From Lytechinus pictus (lineage: Eukaryota; Echinodermata; Echinoidea; Temnopleuroida; Toxopneustidae): a stretch of 64,000 bases of DNA. Under the pieces are notes generated by a model. The model had not been told where the DNA came from. It did no database searches and saw only the letters and a program-made list of their open reading frames with translations. Made by a program: the position numbers and the translations under genes. Positions 30,001 through 42,000 of the stretch are shown here, piece after piece; the stretch's first letter is position 1, and every line of letters starts with the position of its first letter. The stretch spans positions 14,234,001-14,298,000 of the forward strand of contig NC_087257.1 in NCBI RefSeq assembly GCF_037042905.1, written 5' to 3'.

Positions 30001-33000
30001 TGGAATTACCTTGCGGCCCACTTTGGGTGTGCGACCAGGCTTAAGGCCCGAAGCTCACATTGTTAGAATGAATAACATGAAACAAAACATCTTGACGTTG
30101 AAAATTAGTGGGGGTGACAAGGGGATGGAGGAGGGAAAAAATACAGGAAGTATGTTGCACAAAAAAGGTGAATTGAGATAAAAGATGCTTTCCAATCGAC
30201 TCCACGAAGAAGAATGCTAACTTGTTAGAAATTTGCTTTTGCCCCCTCCCGAAATTACCACGTCAGCTAACGCGATGTAGCAATTTTAGCCACGCCTCCT
30301 TGTAATGTCCGAAAAATACCAAAATTCGCAACGCAACATTTTTTGGCCACGCCTCCTAGTGAAGTCCGACAAAATACCATATTTGGCATCGCAACATATC
30401 TCCGCCAGGGCAAAGGAATTCGCCTGACCAGGCACCTTGTGAAACACCTGTTACGTACCGCTGACGGGATATGTTGTTGTCCGGCTAGTCTGACCCGAGA
30501 TAACCTCTCATTAACTTGCTTCGCACGTTAAGAGGTATTATCTCAACCCAGACAAAATACACGAGAGGCGAGTAAATGCAGTTTCCGTGGAGTTTAATAA
30601 AAATTGTTTCTGAAAAGCATCTTCCAAATGATGTATACCGAAAAGTAAAATGATGTGTTGTCAAATAAAGCCAAAATAATATAATGCAACAATCAAAACA
30701 TAATAATATAAACGTAAAGCCTCCTGAGATGTGTCATATGCGAAAAATTAAAGTTATTAAATCAATCTCCTCAATTGACAATTAAAACAGTCCATCCACA
30801 TTCATGACAAAGACACCAGTTTGTCATGTGGCCAAATGTGGGCAACGTAAAATTCCATCTGCAAAGCTACGAAGCAAAGATTCCCGTTTGCAACACGAGC
30901 TTATGCAGGAAAACTTTTAAAACAGAAACTAGTGCTCAGAAGCCCCACCAACGGCCCTGAACTAGAATGTGAACGAGGCAACGTTAATGTTCGGTCCGAA
31001 ATGGAATTCGCTGGTGGCCTCATCCAAATCGGGTGACGAACCAAGCCCCGTTCACATTATAACCTGAGGAGTGGAATATACTAAATTGGTCTAAATAAAT
31101 AAAAAATATTATCTCAGGAAGCCCAAAATAAGTGAAGAATCATAATGTGTTGTGGCAAAAATGGAATGCCGCCAAACGGGATGACTCATAGTCAGCCCGC
31201 CGCCACAACACAATATGATGCCAATAGTTCAAACCATGCTGTAGTGTATTTACAATGTCCACGCTAAGAAGCTGGGAAGGGGGGGGGGTGCATTAAACTA
31301 ACAGGGACGCCCAATTAAACCATCTAGGAGGATTCATGCTCATTCAGTCCACTTGCGAGGAGTATAATGCTCTAATAAAAATGGGGGAGGCGGGGTGGGC
31401 GGGGCTTAGTAACTAAATAGTGAAGTTTGTAGTAAGGGCTTGAGATCTGATGGTACCACGTGTGAGTTCTCAGTCAGTCCGCAAGCCCTGAAAAAGTAGC
31501 TTCTTTTATCCAAGTGATATTCATGACAAGAGGGTTTTTGCATAGTTAATGAGCTTGGTGCGAACCAAAACATCTCTTTTTATTCGGCCATTGCTGCTCT
31601 ACATATTGACCAAATTTCATGTTTTTGGTATCTTTGTAAAGAAGAAGAATCATTCTTTTAGGTCATGTGTTTGGATTTTTAAAAGAATGTTGTAATATAG
31701 GAAAAACTTTTGATCTAAAACATGAAACAAAATATTTTTTTTCATGCAACAAAAGTTGTTGTTTTCACACTTAATTTCTGTTTAGGCACAAATGATTTTT
31801 AAATCATGATAAAGCTGAAGATCTAAGCTTTAATATGATATAATTTTTATAAGAAGATGTGTTTTAGATGGGTCAGCAGCCAGCTTTTCATAGGCCAAGT
31901 ACATTTTGCAGCTCAAAAACAAGAATACTGCGCTCTGATTGGTCATAGACCACACACCCACGCAAATTCCAATGTTCCCCACACTGGGCCTCTGCAAGGT
32001 CACACTCACCATGTGGTAATCTCTTCAAATTACCCGCGCCTGTTTGTTTTGAAAACAGTATTCAGCCAATCAGAACTCTGGATTTTATGTTACTCAGAAA
32101 TTTCAGAAATCTCGTCTTACATCTTGATGGAAATAACTGGCTGCTGACCCATCTAAAAGATGCCACATATCAAGAGTGACATTGTAAGAAAGTATAGAGT
32201 TTGAGCTTTCTGATGATATAAATAATGTTGGTGCCTAAAACACAAAATGTTGCACAATTTGCAAGTGAAAACAGAGGAAGAAAATTCTGTTTGATGCATC
32301 TTTTCAGGTAAAAAATTCACTTATATATCAAAATATTTCATTCAAAAGAAATGACCAATATAAAAGGGTAACATTTACTCTTGCCCATGGTACAAAAATA
32401 ATCAATATTACTCAAGGAGAAAGTGGTTAAATTCTTTGAGATAGAAAGTCTCACAATTCACGAGATTTTGCAGGGACATGAATTCAGCCACGAGAGGACT
32501 TGGATAAATCTTGCTCATTTGCTCATTAACACAGGGGCTTGCGGACTGACTGTTCTGGATAAGGTATTCAGGCAATAACATCTGCTCATAAAAAAGTTCC
32601 AACCGATCGCGACGTCCGAGCCAGCGAGTGCTCGACGGAGGTAAAACAGCTGATACTCTATGATTTCGCTCCGCGACAAAGAAATCAAGTGTCCTCCTGT
32701 TCGCGGATGTATTGAGTTTTTTGTGTTGGAAGCTCCTTGGTTTTATGACCCGGCCACGTGCCGAGTTGTGAGGGCCCGCCCCCAGGTATAGCGGGAATGC
32801 CCGCGTCAGCGAAACATGAAATGTCCCCTTCCTCTCGTACGATTCCGTGGAATGCTGACACAAACCCACGTTGAGACTCCAAATAACTGCACATGGAAGA
32901 GAGAAAAGGAAAGAAACAGCGGCACCGATTGTACATTCTAAAGGGGGGGGGGGTAAACAGATACCATAAACATGATAAGTGTAGCAAAGACCACAATATA

Positions 33001-36000
33001 CTAACAGTGGGCGAGCAAGTCTGCCTGCGCCCATGGGGCTATTAATGGGTAAGATACCAACGCCGTCACCATGGCAACAAGCGAGAGAGAGAGTAAATAT
33101 CTACTGCTCGTTAGAGGGTTGTCAAAAACAAAAACAAAGAAACATTAAGTATATTTTTTAATTGTGCACGAACTGGTATCAAACACAGAAGGGGGATAAA
33201 CATACTGTCAAAATTGCTTAAATTAAGGGGGGAGAGGTTGTCGAATATACAATCTGTGTGTGTTGGAAGCCCAGCGCCCCATATTTTGAATGCAAACATC
33301 GGGAACACCTGCCATGGCTGCAGAAGTTGCCGCCCCAATACGGAAAGAATGGGAAGAGAAGTGAGCAACGGGTAGCCCGCAGAAACTAATGGCATGCTTT
33401 AAAACTTGGCCAAATTGGTGCCTCGTTAGGGGTGACGAGTCAAAGTGACGGAAAAAGGCAGAGCCGCCCGAGCTCCGCAGAGCGAGGTAATCATTTACAG
33501 CGCGAAGTGGGCATAAATACGAAACAACATTTTGTGGAATTAAAATCGAGCATCCACGTCCAGTTTGATCTGTTTTAGACTTCGCAATCGTAATGCGCAA
33601 TTTTGCTTGATTACCCATCCCTTGAATAATAACATCTTTTTCTGATAAAGGAACGGGTTCATGTCTAGATCGAGACGTGAACTCCCCTACTCGAAGAAAA
33701 CCAAAGAAAGCGATTAGAAAGGCAGCCCGAAACAATGCCGAATCATACGTATTAACGCATACGTGAGTCAATGAATTTAGGATGGATTTGAGAATAGGCA
33801 GGGTTATGGGACACCGGGTATCACGGCGAGCATTTTTTCGCCTGCACCCGTCTACCAGCCGCCGGATAACAAAAGCGTCAGTCACATCAGGCCAACCCAA
33901 TGTTTGCATCGTAAAAGCCAGGCCTGATATATATGTACTTATTGTTGCCCCCGCATACCCATTCCAGGAGAGATAAGCAATAAATTGAGCGACCTGCTCA
34001 ACGTTAGGACGTATACTTATATCATAATGATATTGCAGCCGAAACTGCTTAAACACAGACCAAGCGTTCCTGTAAGTATGATGAGTGCCGGGCGCCCGCG
34101 AAGAAAACAACAGATGCTCTCTCTCTATATGAAGCTGCTCCAAAGATGGGCGGGAAGCTTGCTGCCAGCCAGATCTGCGCCTGGTGCTAACCTGCGAAAC
34201 CTGTCCATCTGAAAACGAGAGAGGGCATCAGCCTTTTCATTGCGAGAGCCTGGCACGTAACGTGCTTTGAACATAATATTATGTTCCAAACAAAGAACTA
34301 CAAGCAAACGAACCAGTTTCATAACACTAGGACATTTCGAAGTTAAGGAATTAACAACATAAACAACTGTTTGATTATCTGACCAAAATAAGACCTTAGA
34401 ATTAGCTAGAAGAGCCCCCCACATACGTATACCGACTACTATTGGGAAAAGCTCTAGAAAGGCGATGGAATAATTCTTCTCCAGTATTTCAGCTGGCCAT
34501 CTCCCTTGAGCCCACTTATCCTGGAAGGATATACCAAAGCCAATGCTACCCGCAGCGTCAGTAAAGAACTGAAAATGAGCATTAGTTACCCATGTTGAGT
34601 GTGAAAACATAACTGTGCCATTGAAATCGGACAGAAACGTAAGCCAGGCCTGCATGTCCTCTTTCGCGCCGCGTGAAAGCCTTATCCGTTGGTTGGGGGT
34701 GCGGACCCCTTTAGTAAGATCGATAAGTCTCCTTAGGAAGGCTCTTCCGGGAGCCACGGCTTTACACACGAAATTAAGGCTGCCAATTAGCGACTGCAAC
34801 TGCCGCAACGAGAGCTTATCTTTCTTAACAAAATCAATGAGCATTGCCTGTAACACGTCTACTTTCTCCCTGGGTACTCTAACTCTCTGCTCAGCCGCGT
34901 CGATTTCAAGCCCTAAAAATATGATAGTGGGAACGGGCCCCTCAGTCTTCTCCTCCGCTATCGGGACGCCAAAAACTTCGCACATTGCCTTAAAATGATA
35001 CATCAAAGAACGACATTTCTGCCGTGTTGCGCCAACGAAAAAGAAATCATCCAAATAATGCAAAATTTGCTCTGAATTCGCAATTTTACGGCAACATGAC
35101 TCAAGAAAAGTGCTAAAACGCTCAAAATGGGCACATGAAATTGAACAGCCCATTGGCAAGCATTTATCAAAGTAATACGCGCCATCAACGCAAAACCCCA
35201 GAAGGTCAAAATCGCTGGGATTTACTGGTAGTAAGCGAAAAGCGGATTTTATATCGGTTTTTCCCATGAGAGCACTAGCACCCAAGCGTGCAACGAGATC
35301 CACCGCCTTGTCAAATGAAGTGTAATTCACAGAACATAAATCGGAATCAATGTGATCATTAACCGAAGCCCCGCGAGGAGAAGATAGATGCTGAATTAGA
35401 CGGAATTCTCCCGGATTTCGCTTGGGGACGAGCCCTACCGGGGAGCAGCGAAAGTTATTGAAAGGCGGGTTTTGGAAAGGACCTGACATTCTCCCTAAAC
35501 TAACTTCCTTACCAACTTTCTCCAACAGCATGTCCCTATGCTCGCTAGCAGATTTCAAATTACGCGAGAACACAGAGCGACGCTCGCCTGTGAAACCCAA
35601 TGAAAAACCAAACCTAAAACCAGAAATCAGAAAAGCTGCATTATGTTGATTATGGTGCCGTCGAAGAAATGGGAGCATGCTGCCAAGTTTAATTGGAGTT
35701 GGAGCTAGGCTTCTGTTTGGCAATTGCGGCGGCAGAGTTGCAGGCGTGTGAGCCATGCGCCGCTGAGGAGCATTTTCCGCACCGGTGAGCATATCGGCAG
35801 GCGGTGCGTTGGCATGACCCAGCGTTAAAGGCGAAACAGACTGGCATGACTGGTGAGGAGCGGGAGGGGGCAGGCGCGGCGCCAGGGGCCCGAATTGCCC
35901 CTTGTCTATTGGCATATCCTGAGGAAGGGAAACTACCCCGCCGAAACGACCGGTCGTATGGCCGAAAGGGCTGGTTACTTCCAAAAGACGAAAACGCTGC

Positions 36001-39000
36001 TCGACCGGGCGTCGAAGCTACTGTCAGCCATAGCTCGGTGTCTATGACAGCCCAGGAACGATGTGGATGACGGACCTGACGTAACCGAAATTGAATGTCA
36101 TAGGACCGCCAATTGAAACCCCCAAAACGCACAATAGAGCGAACGATATCCATATACTTGAGGAGCTCGCGCGCACGCATATAGTGTCGCTCCAAGTATA
36201 TGGACGCGTAAATAAGGAATGCAGATGTCCACTGTTCTATGCTGGCGATCACCGGAGCCTTGCTTTGGGGGCGAAGCATTAAAGCGGACCCGGTGGCACA
36301 AAGGCTGAAGGCCTGCAACTGTGATTCCTCGCTTAAGCTTTCCCTTTTAAGCAATCCACCTAACTCTACAAATTCACCCTTCCAAATCTTCTCCTTAACA
36401 CTGGAAGGCACCTCCCCGCCCAAATCATCACACACGCAGCTAAGCATATCTGGCTGCGTAGGAAAAGGGGGGTTGGGGGCTGGTGTAACATTAGCATGAC
36501 TATTAAGCCCCTCAACTACAGGGGCAGGAGGGATAGAAGGGGGAGCTTGTGAAACACCTGTTACGTACCGCTGACGGGATATGTTGTTGTCCGGCTAGTC
36601 TGACCCGAGATAACCTCTCATTAACTTGCTTCGCACGTTAAGAGGTATTATTCTGGATGTTCAATTCAATTCAATTCAAGTAAACATTTATGTAATTGCT
36701 GGCAAATTTTCTCCATCAGGTTTACTGTCAGATTTTGGTTTGGACGTAATCTGACGGTTGCTGAAGACCAAGACCCCTATGATGCAGTTTTGGACTCAGA
36801 GGGTGAAATGATCAAGCTTGTGGAAACTCTTGTCGAAAATGGCGATCTGGACCTGAACTCCACTGTTTCTGATGTTTCTTTAGATCTAGACAAATCTTCT
36901 ATCTCATTTGATTATGCAGAACTGGTGTGCGATCCTCCATACACAGTGGACAATGATGAATATCTTTGTGGTAAGATCAGACTTTATAAATTATCTTAAT
37001 TATTATCGACATAACAAAGGTACTATAGTTTCTTTTTATACGCCCTTCCTATGGGATGTATTATGGTATCACGCTCGGTGTCCGTCTGTCTGTCCGTCCG
37101 TTAACTTTTCTTTGCGAACGCGATAACTTCAATTTAACTTAAACTAGACTCGTATAATTTGGTGTGTATGATGCTGGCATAGATCCTAGGAAGTCTATCA
37201 AATTTGAGGTCAAATGGTCAAAGGTCAAGGTCACAGTGATGTGTTTTCATCTTACCGTTTTGAAGTCCTTCTAAACGCGATAACTTTAGTTTAACTTAGC
37301 CTAGGTTCATATTATTTAGTGTGTATGATACTGGCATGGATTCCAAGTTCTAAGCATATTGATTTTGAGGTCAAAAGGTTAAAGGTCAGAGTCACGGTGA
37401 CATGCTTTCTTCTTACCCTTCTGAAGCCCTTGTATATGCGATAACTTCAGTTTAAATCAACCTAGGTTCATATAACTTGGTGTGTATGATACTAGCATGG
37501 ATCCCAGGAGGCATATTGATATTGAGGTCAAAAGGTGAAGGTCACAGTGATATGTTTTCATCTTACCCCTCTGAAGTCCTTGTAAATTATGCGATAACTT
37601 TAGTTTTACTTAACCTAGTCTCATATAATTTGGTGTATGATACTAGCATGGATCCCAGGATTTCTATTGATTGTGAGGTCAAAAGGTCAAAGGTCAAGTC
37701 GCCACCTTCCACTTTTCTTGGTTGACCAATAAGTCCATTTTTCGTATTTCAGGCGGGCGTAGTATGTGCTCGCCCCAGCGACACTCTTGTTTTATATGAT
37801 ATATGGACATTTTGTTATTATGTAAATCATAGAAGGAAATTAAATGCTATTGCCTAACACTTCCTTTACGAGAAGTCTTTTGAGTGTTGTGCAGTAATTT
37901 AGCATAATTTCCTAGCTGGCTTTAGCAGGGCAGCTATTACACTGCATTTCAAGGGGTTTCAAGAAATCAATTTCTGGCAGGTACCCATTTTCCTCAACTA
38001 CATATGTAAGTTCAGTATGGTACACTGTGGATCAATTTATTCCAGAAGGAAATTATGCCATACCTGTACATTATTATCATCATTACATTATTATCATCAT
38101 TATACATTATTATCATCATCATTACTTATATTATTATTATTATCATTACTAATAATATTATTAATATCATATGATCACATCATCATCAACATCCTGATCA
38201 TCATCTACATCTGCGTCATTAAATGCCAAAAACAATTGAGCAAATATTCTTGGGGCCTTTCTACACAGTTGCAAAGTGAATCCAAACATTTTCCTGGTCA
38301 CAATTAATGATTAAGACATGAGATTCGAACTTTGTGTTCCTCCAAGGACATGAAATATATCCCAAACTAAGTTTCACTCTTAAAAAATGATATATATCTT
38401 CCCTTGAATACAAATATATATAAAAAACGACTTGTTTAAAAACAAATAGTAATTTCTTTGTTTCATATATCAAATATATTGCAAGTAATTTGTATTTATA
38501 TTTGTGTAATTTGTAGTACCATGTGGAAGGGGTTTTTATTACGGCAATGAAACCCAGGAGTGTCTACAGTGTGAAGTGGGAACCTTCCAAGACGCACATG
38601 CCCAGTTCACATGTCAACAGTGCCCTGAAGGACAGTCTACACTTGATATTGGATCTGTGAACATGACCCAATGCAGAGGTACGTACGTGTGATTTTGTTT
38701 TTTATTTCAATTATAAAATAGGTTTATTATTTCAAGCATTGCAATTGGCCAATATGGGTCACATGACATTCAACTTTTTTGTGCGTTGCACGGCAGTGTA
38801 AAAGGTACGCAACGAAAATTGAAATTGCACGCTCAAGCAGACCAGTGCGGTAGAGTCCCGGGAGAAGTCCAACAAAACTGTACTGTAACTTTTTAAGAAT
38901 TTGTTTCTGTGTTGCTATTTTATAAAACAAATAATGCGCTTCCTCTGTCGTGCGTAAAAGTAAATGCAGAGAAAGCTCCGTTTCTTAAGATGGTGCACAC

Positions 39001-42000
39001 TGGGCACTCGCTGCCAGCGGCTCGTGCACAGTGTGGCACCTATCTAAAGAACCCTCGCGTGCTCTGCATTTTCACTTACGCACTCGGCTGCATGCATTAT
39101 TTGTATACTGTTTGCCTTTATTTGTGGGAAGTCAATACGAGACTAAACATGTATGCATCTAGCTGAATACATATAATGTAGCGATACAAACTTCTATGGA
39201 TGAATAAGATATTTTAAAAATCTTCCAGACTATTACCATTTCCAGGTCATCAGTCATTATCCGTCACTTCATCATTACAGAATTTAAGCCTGTTTGCAAC
39301 AAATTATTATGGAAAAAGAGTGCTTAAATATGCACATTGCAAAGTTAGGCACATATTTTCCATTTCTCTCTGAAATTTGCATATAACAAAATAAATAATG
39401 CTTCATTCCATTAAAAGAAATAAAGTAGTGAAATTTAAGTATACAACAATAAAATTGTATCACCAGTATGGTAAAACTATAGGTTTTGTTAAATGGAAAA
39501 AAAAAATAATGTAAATGTAATCATGTATAAAACTTCTGTAGCATTTTATGATTCTTGAAAAATGTTATCTACCTTCAAATCTTGGGCTTGGGATGGGCCC
39601 TCTGCCTACCTTACCCCATATAATAATAAATAAATTAACGCTATCATTTTCATTAATTTGTTATAATATTGCCGTTTCCTGTATTAACTTCACTGCTATT
39701 GCTCCACATACATTAATATCATGTTCTGTAGATATTTGCCAGCCCGGCCAAAGCTCAGACTCTGGACTAGCACCATGCTATCCTTGCCAGATAGGTAGCT
39801 ACCAAGATGAATTCTATTCTACTGAATGTGTCTCCTGCCCCAATGGAACGTCAACTGAAAGCAAAGGTTCCACTTCGTATCTTGATTGTATCGGTATGTA
39901 AACATCCTCTTATAAGTTTCACCCAATGCTTTGCCCAGTCTTTATTCAGTATTGATATGTAGATGTAATAGTTTTAATGCATATATCGTATAAGCTTAAT
40001 TGGGGTACTATTTTTAAGATCAGTCACTGCAAATTGAAGATGACGTCCCAAAGAGCCTGACAATTTGATGTACGCATGCTGCGTGCTAAATGGAAACATG
40101 TTTTGGCTGTACAAGTCCCAATTTCGCCTATTTAAAGTTGTTAATTTATGAACAGCCTTATGGAGCATCAAATCCTCACTCAAAACTCACCTTTTCTCAA
40201 CACTAGCATAGTCTAGCTTTTTTTAATGGATTCATTGTTTACTTTAGTTAGCCCACCTGTGCGCTTTGAAACACCCATATAAAGCACCCTATAAATGTTA
40301 GTATTATATCATTATTATCCCCTTCATAGGCTTCATGTCCATGGTAAAAATGGTAAACCATTTTAGACACAATAGCCTTTATAAATGCTATTGTGTCTAA
40401 ACAGAAACCGGAAGTGGTGCAGGTTACACGGGCCTAATTACAACTGGCATGCAAAAGATATTCATTCAAGCCAATTCATTCTCAATTTTTTAATTTGATA
40501 TTGCTGATTGACAAAAATGAATGAGTATGACTGACAGTCTTACACTGATTCTAGGGAGGGTACCTACTGAACTTCCTTTTTCCAAATTGGAAAGATATAT
40601 CACCACTTTGGAACTATTTTTTTACTGGCGGAAGAATAAGGGCCATTTTACTCTCTGAAGTGATGATTTTGATCCCGTCAGGTGTAGTCTTCATAAATGC
40701 TGATTTATTTTTTAAATGAGTCGGTCGAGGTACCCTTTTTCTGGTCAGATATGGAATGTCAGACATATATCCTATCCACTGGTAGTAAACATTCAACCCT
40801 CGAATTTCCTCCTTATTTTTTAATGATTTTTATTAAAGTGCCACCTTAACAAATGAGTCTATGGGAAATGAATTAGGCCTGTGATACATTTAGGTTACAC
40901 GCGCCTAATTACAACTGGCAGACAAAAGATATTCATTCGAGCCAACCTATTCTCAATTTTTAAATTTGATATTGCTGATTAACAAAAATGAATGAATATG
41001 ACTGACAAAATAACACTGATTCTAGGGAGGGTACATACTGAACTTCCTTCCAAATTGGAAAAATATATCACCACTTTGGAACTATTTTTTTACTGGCGGA
41101 AGAATAAGGGCCATTTTACTCTCTGAAGTATGTCTTAAATCGCAAAGATATACATAACTAACAGCATATAATTGAAATGAGTTGTTGGACTGCAAGTGGG
41201 CCCATCTAACATTTGAATTTGTATAGACTTAATTTTACTTTTTCACAAGTATTAAAACATAAATCACAAATAATATAACATATAAAGAATATTCAAGATG
41301 ATATATGCTGTATAAGTCAGATATGGCATCATTCATCAAAATCAAATGATACAGCAATATGAATTCAAAAAAACAATTTAAGATATGGTAAAGTATGAGG
41401 GAACCTGTATACAAAAGACAATGATTGTACAGTCAGCAGGATCCCCGAAATATGAAGTCTTTGTACGAGAGGACAATAAAATAAACTGATGACATAAAGA
41501 AATGCCAACATATTACAATTGTCTGTATCTATGACATGGCGTAGTTTCCTTCAGCAAGTAATTCATCCACATTGTACTGCACTCAACCCAGGTGAGGTGA
41601 ATGGGTACCTGGCAGGAATTCAATCTTTGAAATACGTGTGCGCTGTAATCTTAGTAATTACGGCTGCCAAGCTACAGCTGGGGCAATAATATCCAAGTCC
41701 TTTGGAAGCGCTTAGAGACATTGATAATGTGATATGCGCTATACAAGAATTGTATATTATTATTATTATTGTTATCATTATTATCTAAAGTGTGAACATA
41801 AAAAATGTGTTTGCCACTTACTCAGCCAGAGCATATTAACAAATTTGTAAAAGTTACTGTATAACCTTCACAAGAAAATTGTAAGAATTAATCAACGTCA
41901 ATATCAATTTACGTTTTAAAATATTTTTAGTGAGGTTCCATGTACAATATCATGGGAAAGACCATTCTGTAACCTTGGTCCTTTAAAAGCTTTTGTTCTC

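Larger units (their letters stand above)
29261..36651 (-). mobile_element. Ngaro-like tyrosine-recombinase retrotransposon, apparently recent
   Basis: 7.39-kb element inside the intron 29182-36719, transcribed opposite to the host gene. Reading the - strand: repeat A1, gag-like ORF, RT/RNase H ORF, tyrosine recombinase ORF, a 2-kb 3' region, repeat B1, A2, spacer, B2. No methyltransferase domain and no inverted LTR-like repeats were seen, which separates it from DIRS1-type elements; split direct repeats are the Ngaro/PAT hallmark. A1/A2 (106 bp) and B1/B2 (612 bp) each look identical by eye, so insertion was recent. The three ORFs have no internal stops. No target-site duplication is visible, as expected for recombinase-mediated integration. 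Confidence 0.9.

Noticed and set aside
31830..32147. Open frames within the nested MITE of the Ngaro element
   Set aside because: They lie inside a non-coding inverted-repeat element.
32408..33034. 208-codon frame downstream of the Ngaro recombinase
   Set aside because: No recognisable motif, contains poly-Pro from a G run, and an overlapping frame is equally open. Kept only as an unassigned 3' region.
35853..36282. Several + strand frames over the Ngaro ORFs
   Set aside because: Antisense shadows of the gag-like and RT genes; no independent support.
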